NCBI RefSeq assembly: GCF_020379485.1
Contig: NC_063439.1
Coordinates: forward strand, 14,329,683-14,393,682
DNA: 64,000 nt
Direction: 5' to 3'
Origin: Brassica napus
Lineage: Eukaryota > Streptophyta > Magnoliopsida > Brassicales > Brassicaceae
The translations under genes were made by a program, and so were the position numbers. The notes under the pieces were generated by a model. It was not told the origin of the DNA, ran no database searches, and was given only the letters and a program-made list of their open reading frames with translations. Shown here one piece after another: positions 1 to 10,993 of this stretch. How positions within the stretch are numbered: position 1 is the stretch's first letter; each line of letters opens with the position of its first letter.

Positions 1-639
1 TGTACACCTGCGGCCTTCATAAGCAAAAGAATGTGAAAATATTAGTAACTGCTTCCTGAAAAATAAGAACGTGACTTATCTACTGATACCAACAGCGTTC
101 ACCTCATTGCAGGAAGCCCATGTGAATGATGTAAACCCACCCTATAATTTCCGGAGATCAATTATATTTGATTAACGGCGTACCTGAGTAGGAGATTTCA
201 GGACGAAGTCATTAAGCTCTGCTACCATTTGATCAATTTTCTTAACACCCCCATATTTTGTAGGGCTGGAGGTCAAGCCTTTGCCACTCCCCTATGTCAA
301 AAAGACAAACAAAACAGATTCTCTCTCTTCGCTCTAGATGTCATAACTCCATTGAAGCTAGCCTCTCGATCCAGAGCTTCGGATCCTTCCCTTCGGCTTC
401 TTTGCTAGCTCTCCTTGCTTAGGCGTTCGCTTTTTGCTTGGTTTGGTCTCAAGCGCTCAGTTTTTTCGGCCTCTCTCCACTGACACCGGAGCGTGGCCTT
501 CACAGGTTGGTCTTGACATTTGGTTCTCAAAGGTCACAGGCGGCGAGGTGGTGCTCGGGTTGTCATTCCCGCCTCGGTGTCTCCGTCTGGTCTTTTCGCT
601 TCCGAGGACCACTTCAGCTATTACAGCTCTAGTGGTAGT
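1..639. other. Left-edge intergenic sequence with one candidate exon
   Basis: No complete gene is visible. On the minus strand, 184-291 looks like one internal exon. It is 108 bp, 36 codons without a stop, bounded by a pyrimidine-rich acceptor ending TAG and a strong donor CAG/GTACG. The translated stretch includes KKIDQMVAELNDFV, which I do not recognise. It may belong to a host gene running off the left edge, or be a captured fragment like the actin piece next to it. The remaining sequence (292-639) shows no convincing coding potential. Confidence 0.35.
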
Positions 640-948
640 GGTAGACAACGAACCGCTCAGAACCAATGGTGATCACTTGCCCATCAGGTAGCTCGTAGTT
701 CTTCTCAACACATGAGCTACTTTTGACTTTCTCAAGCTCTTGCTTGTAGTCAAGACCGATGTCGCAAAGCTTATTTTTACATCTGAGACAATTTCACGCT
801 CTGATGTGGTGGTGAAATAATAACCACGCTCGGTTAAGATCTTCATCAACGCATGAGTGACGTCAAGACCCTCAAAATCAAGACACATGATAGCATGTGG
901 AAGGGCATAACCTTCATAGATAGGAACAATGCGGCTCAGACCATCTCC
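640..948 (-). pseudogene. Actin fragment, frameshifted
   Basis: Minus-strand translation gives the central-to-late part of actin. A stretch matching the actin GDG...[13 protein letters not shown] region is followed by [19 protein letters not shown] and, after a frameshift near 770-785, by QELEKVKSS...[19 protein letters not shown]. These correspond roughly to actin residues 156-256. The copy is non-functional because of the frameshift, several radical substitutions, and the absence of everything before the GDG motif and after ERF. The 5' edge on this strand coincides with an ACAACAG/GAGATGG acceptor-like sequence, so the piece may once have carried intron sequence. The unrelated DNA on both sides suggests a captured or transposed fragment and not an in-place decayed actin gene. 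Confidence 0.85.
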
Positions 949-2100
949 TGTTGTAGATTACTGTGAGGTTGTTTAAGTGAGCATTGACAGTTAGAGAACC
1001 AATAAACACCAACTAACAACTTTATAACAGTAGGCTTCAGGATACGTACCCGTCTACTTGGATACACGTTGGATAGCCTGATTTTTGTCGTTGTAGGTTC
1101 TCTTGATGCCACATGCTTCACCAAAAATATATGTAGCAAATACTGGTAACAAATGTAGAATACAGATGCAATATTATTGACCACCTAATATGATAAAGAA
1201 TTATCCGGTGAAATAGTGTTAGGATTAGTTAGAGCCGTGGCTCTGTTCATATTTCTGAAACCTGATTTATTCAGTTGGGTCTAGAAAGAGTTGAGTCTTT
1301 GAGCCCCAATAAATCCGTGGACCAAAGTCGACTGAAAAAAAAACTAAGCAGTCTGATAGTTTTCATTGCTTAAGTGAATCGAAATTGATAAACAAATTGA
1401 AATAGAGGAGTTGAATGAGAGTAACCTTCTCATCGAGGAAAACCATGTCAACGCCTATAAGCTCTCCTGCTTCTTCACATTCCTAGCCTCCAAAAAAAAA
1501 AAAGACTTCCCAAAACGGTCTCCTTGCAACACACAGCCTTAAAATCAGAATAATATAGTTGAGTAATCGCTATGGACGATCTGGTTCTAGGGTTTTTAGG
1601 AGAGGATGATTTGAATAAGTTTTGTGATTTCACCTTGACGCCATATGTATAGTGGCTTCGATTGATGGGGGAAGTTGAAAAATCTGAACTGATAAGGAGT
1701 AAGCGAGATGAATTGAGATCAATTAAATTACACTGTTGAATTGAATCGAGGGGGAGACAGAGAGAAAGACGTTTGTTTAATAAGATAACATCGAGAACGA
1801 ACTGGTTAAGATCTTAGAGAGCATGGAAGGATCTCTGGTGCTTGCTTTGATGCTGAAACGAAAACAGTAAGAAGTGCTCGGTTTCTTTGCTCTTCGATCG
1901 GAGAAGACGGAGAGGTAAAGGCGAGGAGAATCTTATCCTTCGACGGTTTGTTTTTGTGATCTGTGTCCAAATAAAACTCCAATAAAGCCCAAATGGCAAG
2001 CTTTACGGATGAAGCCCACAAGGTATACTGCTCAGACTTTGGACAAAATTAACACCGCGAAGCCCGTCTGACGTGTGTCTAATTAGACGTTCCTTATTGG
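949..2100. other. Intergenic sequence with weak gene-fragment traces
   Basis: No intact gene. On the minus strand around 1424-1490 there is a short open stretch (ECEEAGELIGVDMVFLDEK) ending at a GTTACT donor-like site. It resembles the OB-fold 'lmDEkG' edge of plant replication protein A large-subunit-like proteins, but it is too short to be sure. Reading frames at 936-1184 and 1806-2021 have no family signature and are probably chance openings. Together with the actin piece this looks like a patch of unrelated gene scraps. Confidence 0.2.
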
Positions 2101-4606
2101 CTTGAATTACTTATCCTACGTGGACATGTTCCCTATTCAGTATATTGGCCTTTTAGTATAGTATAGATGATTATCGCAAGTTTGTTAATGTATTAGAAAC
2201 AGTTTGAATCATTATTTAAGTACTTAATTCATATTCCAATAATTATAAAAATTAATTGCATTTTCTTAGCCGTCAGCTTTTTGAGCTCAACTTAAAACTT
2301 TTACATTATTCAAATACAAACAGACTGACTGACTACATGTGAGATGCAAGACAATAAATTTTATTTGAAATATTAAACTTCTTGTGATAAAAAAATCAGT
2401 TTTAATACTTTTAACTATGAATTATGAAAAGCATCTTCAATCCACCATTTTATTTCTATTCTAATTCTTTTATATTTTCTATTGTAAAGTGAAAATGAAT
2501 ATTGATATAATAGTTAATATTAAAGATGGGCAAATATCTGGAGAAAACCAAAATAGACCAACTCAGCCAAACTGACCCAAACCAAATCAAATTATATATC
2601 CTAACCATTTGGTTAAAGGTTTTATCTATCCAAATAGTTTCGTTTAATTTGGTTTTAATCAAACAAAACCTAAAACCAAATGGTTTATTTAATTAAATTA
2701 ACTAAATATAATAATTATACTAAGATTTCAGATATTTAAACATCTAACTTAAAACACAACACATAATTTTATACATTTTACTTTTGAATAAAGAGAAAAA
2801 ACACAACTAATAATAAAATAAAAAACTACGAATCTTAAACATCATCAAAACCGAAAAAATACCTATAATATTTATATTAGATTCGAATACACATTTTTAT
2901 CTTGCGATCATTTTTTTTATTTGTTTTAGACCTACCAATGAACTGATGGTGTGTTAAGACCTCGTGGAAGGAGAGCTTTTTTTTTTCCACAATCTCAGAC
3001 GTCCCTATCAATCTCTTTAACTTCTTCTCGCCTATGATTGTTTTCGACTATTTTTAACCGGTTGTTCCCTACAAATACACATTCTTTCCTTGCCATCACT
3101 TTTCTACTCTATTTCAGACCTACCAGTGAACTAAAGAAGTGTAAAGAACTTGTGCAACTTCTTATCGACTGCTTAGTAAACATCTTGACAAGAACATCAT
3201 AAATTAGCTATCTGTCTTGAGAAACTTGGGAAATAAGAAGAATGAAAGGCTTCTCAGAAATTGGTTCAACACAAATTTATATTTCATTATAAGTCAATTA
3301 TTTTTTGATGTTTGAGCTTTTAGAAAACAACTGTATTTGATGTACAAATTAGATTTTTGATGAATATAATTTAATATTTATTTTAAAAATTAGTTTTTTT
3401 TTTCATTTTAAAAATAAAAAATTTGACAAAGTTGAGAATTTTTTTACTCTAAAATAAAATTTACCAGTCTTGCGGAAAGGAGGAACGTGAGCTGCTATAC
3501 CAAATCCCAGGCTGGCTATCGGGGACCGAGTAATAAGGCCATGTTCTGCAGGGGAAAAGATCATCTCTTTCAGGAGCAAGAGCAGTTGGCGGAGAAGCAA
3601 GAATAAATCCAAGTGGCCAGCTGAAATGGAATTGGATTATCTATCGGTCATTGAGAAATACATAGACTTAGAGGGTGGTCCCCTTTTCTCGTGTAAAAGC
3701 AATCAGAATTCGAACATGCTGCATTTTACTGGGAAGGATCGTGGCGAAGGCACTCTCCTAATGGGCGGAAATTGCAGCCCCTCTTTCGCTTGGTTAATTA
3801 GGGAGCCAATCAGTATGTCATTAAGATAATAAGATTGAAGATACATTTATTTGATTATTGACAAAATAAAACTAAAAAGTTTGTTACAAATCTGGAGTTG
3901 ATTTTATTGAAGGTGATTGGTTGAGTGTAACTTTATTTTAAAGTATGTGCTGTAAAATTTAGTCTATTGATTTTTGTTTTTGAAGATGTAAAAATTAAAT
4001 AGAAAAAATAAAGATAATATGTATATGCTTCTATAAGCCTAAAAATTGATTTAAAGCGTAATTGGTAATTTTAAAGTCTGTCAATAAAAATTAAAGCTAA
4101 AACATGTATTTACATTCTAACTAATCATCCCATTATCACTGATTATACAGTTTATGTATAAAGTTTTGGATTTTGGTCTTTTTATATATTCTTTTCCTGG
4201 GGGCATAATAAAGTCTTACAAAAATGAATCTTTTTATCAAGAATAGAGTCATACTTGTTTTCAAGTGCGTAATTGTGCTTAAATTTAACGGTTTTATTTT
4301 GATAATCATATATTTTCAATTTTTGAAAAGAAGCAGCACAGCACACTCAGTGGCATAATATTGGGAGGATCTTGAATTTTGGGCTATTTAAGGAAACTAA
4401 AGTATTGAAATTAGGATTGTACACTACAGTAGTTTAGATACTTTAGCTTTTAAAAAAAATTAATTTTTTTATTAAAATTAAATACATTTTTCAAAGAATA
4501 TAAATACATGACGCTATGAGATAGTATAAAATAAGTTAAAAAAAAAACAAATAATTTATACACAAACTCTCCCCTCTCCTTACTCTTGTTTTTCTCTGAC
4601 AAAGTT
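2101..4606. other. AT-rich intergenic region and promoter side of the PRAF-type gene
   Basis: The stretch is mostly AT-rich with no coding signal. At 2520-2700 there are inverted copies of ACCATTTGGTT. A patch at about 3463-3815 is noticeably richer in G and C than its surroundings and contains short open frames on both strands that I cannot assign. The last ~50 bp before 4607 is pyrimidine-rich (CTCTCCCCTCTCC), as is usual for a plant 5' leader. A weak TATA candidate (AATTTATAC) lies at about 4553. Confidence 0.5.
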
Positions 4607-7600
4607 ATGGGAGAACAGCACATCTCAGCTACAGTTCCCCGTGACAGAACAGATGAACAGGTTTTGATTAAAGTTTCTCAATTTTGATTTGTTCTCTGCT
4701 TTACATTTTACTTTGATTGTTCACTGAATCATCTCTTCTTCTCAATGATTCTTGTTTCGTACTCTACAATTTTCTAGTTATATAAACTTAAAGAGATTAT
4801 TGTTCTGTGTTCATTCCATTACTAGTTCTTGTCTTTAAACGTTCATTCCATTACTAGTTTTTTTTTTTGTTTGACAAAAGAAAAACTTTCTTTTTAAATT
4901 CCATTACCAACCCTTGTCTTCAAACGTAATTCTGTTTTCTTGAACACAATAAGAATTACTTCTCAGGATCTCTGAAGTCTCTTAATAGTTAACTTAGAAA
5001 TATATAAGAGATCTGTATAGACCATCATAAAACTCGAGATCTTTCAGCAAGAAAAAAATAAAAAAAAATTCAGTGTTAGCATTTTTGGTATGATGATGGA
5101 TCGTTTTGTTGCAGGCAATCTTGGCTTTGAAGAAAGGTGCACAACTTCTGAAATGTCGGAGAAGAGGAAACCCAAAATTCTGTCCTTTTAAACTCTCAAT
5201 GGTGGGTTGTTTTGGATCTTCGAATTGGAATCCCATAAAAATATTAAAAAAAAGCAAAGAGAAAGTAATCATTTAAAGGGTTTTGTAAAGTTGTATTCTT
5301 TTGCTTTTTGAAGGATGAGAAGTATCTAATTTGGTACTCAGGACAAGATGAGAGACAGCTGAGATTGAGCTCGGTTATAACGATCGTTCGAGGACAGATC
5401 ACGGTATGTCTGAGTATAAGATTTGGATTGTTCCTTAAGATTAAAGGTGATGATGCAGCGTGTCTTTCTCTATCTATAAGCCGAAGTTTGAGAAGCAAGC
5501 TCAACCGGATCGAAAAGAGCAGTCGTTTTCACTCGTCTATGCAAATGGAGAATACACTCTTGATCTTGTAAGTTGGGTTTTGTTCAACGACTTTTTTGTA
5601 TAAATGTTCTTGAACATGTCTTGTTGGTGATGTTAGATATGCAAGGATAAAGCACAAGCAGACTCTTGGTTTAAAGGCCTTAGAGCTGTGATAACGAAGC
5701 ACCACAATGCTAGATCTTCTGTGAATCTAAGGACAAGCAGGGGAGCTCAAAGTTGTATCAATAGCCCTGCGGGGTTTATCCGCAGGAAACAGAATCTTGG
5801 ACTTGTCGAAGAAACCCCTGACTTCACTCAGGTAAACTAAAAAAACTCTCTTCTTGCCTTGATATCGTTTCTTGATGTCTGTGTGTGTTATGTTCTTGAA
5901 GATACGCAGTTTATGTGCGAGTCCATCCACATTACTTGAGGAACGGTGTTTGTGGTTGTCAGGCTCTTCAGACAGTTTCTACTCCGCGGAATCAGCTGGT
6001 TCAGATGGGTTCGGCCCAGTTTCTCCTTACTACGAAGCAGACTGTGACCAGACAGGTTCAGAGCTTAGCAAGAAGCATTCATCACAAAGATTTTATGTTT
6101 CTCCCCCTCACACTGTAACTCAGCCAACTGCAAGATCCAATGTCCTCAAGGACGTAATGATATGGGGAGCTACAAGGGGTCTTATCGAGGGATCAAAGAA
6201 TCAGAACGATGCTTTATCTCCTCAGCTTTTAGAGTCGGCCACCATGTTTGATGTACAAAGCATTTCTCTGGGTGCAAAACACGCTGCGCTGGTTACGAGA
6301 CAAGGTGAAGTGTTTTGTTGGGGCAATGGAAACAGTGGTAAGCTTGGTCTTAAAGTGAACCTTGACATCGACCATCCGAAACGCGTTGAATCACTCGAAG
6401 GTGTTGCGGTTGGATCAGTGGCTTGTAGCGATCACCAAACATGCGCTGTTACCGAATCCGGAGAGCTGTATCTGTGGGGAATAGACGGTGGAACTATTGG
6501 AGAATCAGGAAGACAGTTCTTAACTCGGAAAATAGCTGATCTCTTTGGTGGATCTTTGAGGGTTTACAGTGTCGCTTGCGGCGCGTGGCACACAGCGATT
6601 GTGACATTTTCTGGTCAGCTTTACACATACGGTAGTGGAACCTTTGGAGTTCTTGGACATGGGAGCCTTGAGAGTGTTACAAAGCCAAAAGAAGTGGAGT
6701 CTTTGAAGCGAATGAAGGTGGTATCTGTTTCTTGTGGACCGTGGCACACGGCTGCAATAGTGGAAACCTCCACCATCGACAGGAAATATCACAATGCCAA
6801 GAGTTGTGGAAAGCTGTTTACTTGGGGAGATGGAGATAAAGGAAGGTTAGGTCACGTGGACAGCAAGAGAAAGCTCGTGCCGACTTGTGTTTCGGAGTTG
6901 ATTGATCAAGATTTCGTTAAAGTCTCATGCGGATGGACTTTAACTGTTGCACTCAGCAACAGAGGAACAGTTTATACGATGGGCAGCTCAATTCATGGCC
7001 AGTTGGGATGTCCAAGAGCCAAGGATAAGTCGGTAAATACTGTTTTAGGCAATTTAACAAGACAATTTGTCAAGGAGATTGCTTGTGGTTCACATCATGT
7101 AGCTGTGTTGACTTCTTTTGGTAATGTTTATACTTGGGGAAAAGGCGCCAACGGACAACTTGGGTTAGGCGATGTTAGAGATAGAAACTCGCCGGTTCTT
7201 GTTGAGTCTTTAGGAGACAGGTTGGTGGAAAGTGTAGCTTGTGGGTTGAGTTTAACGGCTGCGATTTGCTTACACAAAGACATCTCTTTGACTGATCAAA
7301 GCGCTTGCAGTTCTTGCAAGTCAGCTTTTGGATTCACAAGGAAGAAACATAACTGTTACAACTGTGGTCTCTTGTTCTGCAATGCATGTAGTAGCAAGAA
7401 AGCAGTTAATGCTTCCTTGGCACCAAACAAGGGCAAACTTTCTCGAGTCTGCGATTCTTGCTTCAATCATCTATGGAGAATAACAGAGTTTTCAAACAAG
7501 GTTAAGATGGACAATCGAACTCCAAGGATGCAGTTGGTTACTAATGCACGAAGGTTATCTGGCGAATGGACAGAAACTGAATCACAGAATCAGATTCAGA

Positions 7601-10388
7601 ATATTCCACAAGCTAATAGTTCTTCAGATGGACAGCCTCGATGGGGACAAGTCTCTGCTCCTTCTCTGTTTCTTTTTGACAAAATGTCACTATCTTTGAC
7701 AAGTCCTGAGGATATATCAGTCTCATCCAGAAGACCATCTTCTACAAAGATCTCGACCTCGTCTGAGACGAACAAGATCTTTATCGACGAAATCGAAAGG
7801 CTAAAGGCCGAGGTATAGTACTTTTACCTTCTCATATACAATAGCTTCATATTATACAAATAAAGATTCCATTTTTCTTGCAAATGTAGGTAAGAAATCT
7901 CCAGAAGCAGTGTGAACTTGGTAACGATAAGATTGAAGAATGTCAAAGAGAGTTTGAGAAGACATCACAAGTTGCTAAAGAAGAAGCTGAGAAGGCTAAA
8001 GTTGCTAAAGAGATAATAAAAGCTATGGCCTCAAGGGTAAATATATAAATTAGCAAACATTGTTTAAAAAAAAAAAAATCTTTTTGTTTATAACATGATC
8101 CACATTTCTGTCTATTTGCTTGCAGCTTCAGACGAACAAGGAGAAACCGAACAATCCTAAGACTGGCATTGCATGCAATCCGTCTAAAGTCTCGCCCATC
8201 TTTGATGATGATTCAGTTTCCGCTCCATATTTCACACCAATTACCACGACTTGTTCACAATCCAAAGACAAACAAATTGTAGAAAAATGTTCAAGCCGTG
8301 AAAGCAACATTAGGCTATTGGTAAATGCATCGCCAGCCATCACAAGAACAGGGTATATGCAAAATGGAACACAAGAATCGACAGCAGAACAAGTAGAGCA
8401 ATATGAGCCCGGTGTATATATAACTTTCACGGCCTTGCCTTGCGGTCAGAAGACGCTTAAACGCGTACGATTTAGGTAAAAGATATTCTTGATTTAGGCC
8501 CTGTTCGTTTGCTCACCCAGGTGATCCATCTGGGTGAAGATGCAAATTGATGTTCGTTTAGTGCATTATAATGCTACATCCAGATGGATCACCCAGCTGA
8601 ATTTTTAAAAACTCATCTCAAATTCTCACCCAAATGAAGGTGAGTCTTGATGGTGCATCTGGATGCAGATGCATCTAGTTCAGACCAAAATGATAAATGA
8701 CAAAAATGACCTTTTAAAATCAAAATATTATTTTCAAACCGTAAATTCTATATTTGCATATACATTTTTCCGCTATAACAAAAAAATACATTTTCTCTTA
8801 AAAACTGAAAAACACACTTTCCCGCCAAAACTGCAAGATGCATTTTTCCGCAAAAAAACATAAAACACACATTTTCATAAAAACACATGTTTCGGCTAAA
8901 CCAGTAAAACCGCACTTTTCGACCAAAACCGAAAAACGCATTTTCCCGCCAAAACGCATTTTCCCGCCAAAACTCCAAAAAACATTTTCCAGCCAAAACC
9001 GCAAAAAGCATTTTCCGCCAAAACAGGAAAAAACGCATTTCCTCGCCAAAACCGAGAAACACAATTTTCCCGCCAAAACCGAAAAACGGAATTTTCCAGC
9101 CAAAACCGGAAAACAGAATTTTCGCGCTAAAACTGGAAAACGAAAAATTTCCCGCCAAAACTGAAAAACACAATTTTAACGCCAAAACCGAAAAATGAAA
9201 TTTTTCCGCCAAAACTGGAAAAACGTATTTTCCCGCTAAAATCGGAAAACGTATTTTCCCGCTAAAACCGGAAAAACACATTTTTCCGCTAAAACCGAAA
9301 AAATGCATTTTTCCGCTAAAACCGGGAAAACGCATTTTTCCGCTAAAACCGGAAAACACATTTTCCCGCTAAAACCGGAAAAACGCATTTTCCCGCTAAA
9401 ACCGGAAAAACGCATTTTCCCGCTAAAACCGGAAAAATGCATTTTTCCGCAAAAACCGGAAAAACGTATTTTCCCGCCAAAACCGGAAAAATGTATTTTC
9501 CCGCCAAAACCGGAAAAAAACGTATCTTCCCGCCAAAACCGGAAAAATGTATTTTCCCGCCAAAACCGGAAAAAACGTATCTTCCCGCCAAAACCGGAAA
9601 AACACATTTTCCCACCAAAACCGGAAAAGAGCATTTTCCCGCAAAAACCGGAAAACTGAATTTTCCCGCGAAAACCGGAAAACTGAATTTTCCCGCGAAA
9701 ACCGGAAAACTGAATTTTCCCACCAAAACCGGAAAAATGTATTTTCCCGCCAAAACCGCAAAAATGACTTTCCAGCCAAAACGCAAAAAATGTTTTTTTC
9801 CGCCAAAATCGTGAAAAAAAACTTTTCCCGTCAAAAACACTTTTCCCGCCAAAACTTCAAAACACACTTTTTCCGTCCAAACCGCAAAAACGTATTTTCC
9901 GCCAAACCCATAAAACGTATTTTCCATAAAAATGCATTTTTTCGCGAAAAACACATATTTCCTCAAAAACCGCAAAAATATTTTCCGCCAAAACCGTAAA
10001 AATGATATTTTTCCGCCGAAACGTTAAAAATTATATTTTAGTCATTTTATTAACAAGTTCACCTGGATGCAGATGAAAGTTAAAAAATAAAAATCAAACG
10101 AACATAGTTGCATTCAGATGATTCATCTGGATGCATGGACGAAATGAAGAAACGAACAACACCCAGATGGAGCATCTGGGTAGGACATCTAGATGGACCA
10201 TCTGGATGCATCTTCGAGATGTACAAACGAACAGGGCCTTAGTAATATTAGGTTTCAAGTGTGCAAGTGTTGATGTGATTGTTGCTAATTTTGGTTGCAG
10301 TCGAAAGAGGTTTTCAGAGAAGGAAGCACAAAGATGGTGGGAGGAGAAACAAGTTTTAGTCTATAACCAGTATGATGCTGAAGCATGA
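4607..10388 (+). CDS. PH-RCC1-FYVE-BRX domain protein (PRAF family), nine exons
   Basis: Exons: 4607-4660, 5115-5201, 5314-5403, 5481-5567, 5637-5831, 5902-7812, 7890-8036, 8126-8475 and 10301-10388, all with GT-AG junctions and joining into one open frame of 1002 codons plus stop. Domains in order: N-terminal PH (about 18-130); RCC1 repeats (about 255-620) with recurrent WG-G--G-LG and VACG-WHTA motifs; a FYVE-type zinc finger (about 637-700) with CSSC, KKHNCYNCG, CNAC and RVCDSC; a coiled coil (about 795-865); and a C-terminal BRX domain (about 943-1000) with EQYEPGVYIT and RFSEKEAQRWWEE. The FYVE core has KKHNCYNCG in place of the animal RRHHCR, as in plant PRAFs. Family members bind phosphoinositides and have been linked to RCC1-type exchange activity. 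From memory the closest Arabidopsis relative is At1g65920-like (unverified). The gene appears intact. Confidence 0.95.
8497..10238. mobile_element. Harbinger-like non-autonomous DNA transposon in intron 8
   Basis: Perfect 15-bp terminal inverted repeats GGCCCTGTTCGTTTG (8497-8511) and CAAACGAACAGGGCC (10224-10238) are flanked by a TTA direct repeat (8494-8496 and 10239-10241). A TTA target duplication and GGSCC-type ends are hallmarks of PIF/Harbinger elements. No transposase frame is present, so the element is non-autonomous. Subterminal sequences repeat CATCTGGATGCA and ATCCATCTGGGTG in both orientations, and the interior is almost entirely a minisatellite. Removing the element and one TTA copy leaves an 80-bp intron, typical of this gene, so the insertion is secondary and apparently tolerated by splicing. 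Confidence 0.88.
8755..10025. repeat. ~27-bp minisatellite with E2F-type sites
   Basis: There are roughly 45 degenerate units of about 27 bp of the form TTTTCCCGCCAAAACCGGAA followed by AAACGCA. Unit ends vary (CGCA, TGTA, CACA, CTGAA). The shared core TTTCCCGC matches the plant E2F/DP consensus TTTSSCGC exactly in well over a dozen units and with one mismatch in most others. Because the unit length is often a multiple of three, long periodic open frames appear on both strands (recurrent PVLAGK-type and KTGK-type peptides). These have no splice or start context and are artefacts of the repeat. Confidence 0.9.
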
Positions 10389-10993
10389 ACTAATTGACAA
10401 TGTAATTCTATTTTTAATATGGTTTTCGTCTTTTTCAACAACTCTAACTTGTTTTTTTTTCAACAACTCTTAACTCGTTTTTGATCATTTTCCTTGTTAA
10501 ATGCTATTTTAGTCAAAAAAGCTCTTTCTAAGATTTTTTGAGAGATTTGCTCTAAATAGTTTCTGTAGGATTTCTGATTGAAAATCATGAAACAATAAAC
10601 ATATAAACGATAATGTAATAAGTCAGACTCTGGACATCATTAGAAGACTTCTCCCGGAGATGATTTTTTTTTATATAAATAAAATTTACATATTTTCTTT
10701 CTCTCTCTCAAATGACTGTAACAAAAATGCAATGCATCTCACTCTAAAACTCTCTAAACTCTCTCTAATTTTTTTGAATTTGAAAACACCAAATTTTATA
10801 TCAAATTGTTCATTTTTATGTCTTATATATTTCTCATTAATTTATCTTGTTTTTGCAGATTTTTCATTCATGGTTTTCATCTTCTTTTTTTTAAAAAGTA
10901 GATCTATAATTTTTTATATGTACTTTATGTGTGTTATATGTTATATTCCAAAAAGTTATAGATTCAACATAGTATGACTGTTTAAACGTTATT
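10389..10993. other. 3' flank of the PRAF-type gene
   Basis: This is AT-rich sequence containing the presumed 3' untranslated region (AATATG and AATAAA-like words around 10417 and 10595). It then becomes CT-rich low-complexity DNA up to the poly-A end of the LINE. No gene is seen. Confidence 0.6.

Noticed and set aside
434..691. 85-codon plus-strand frame
   Set aside because: Lies opposite the actin fragment in its right half and has no start context or family signature.
8748..9999. Overlapping long open frames on both strands with recurrent GFGGKIRFSG- and AKTGK-type peptides
   Set aside because: They are produced by a ~27-bp minisatellite inside a transposon in an intron; no start, splice or codon-usage support.
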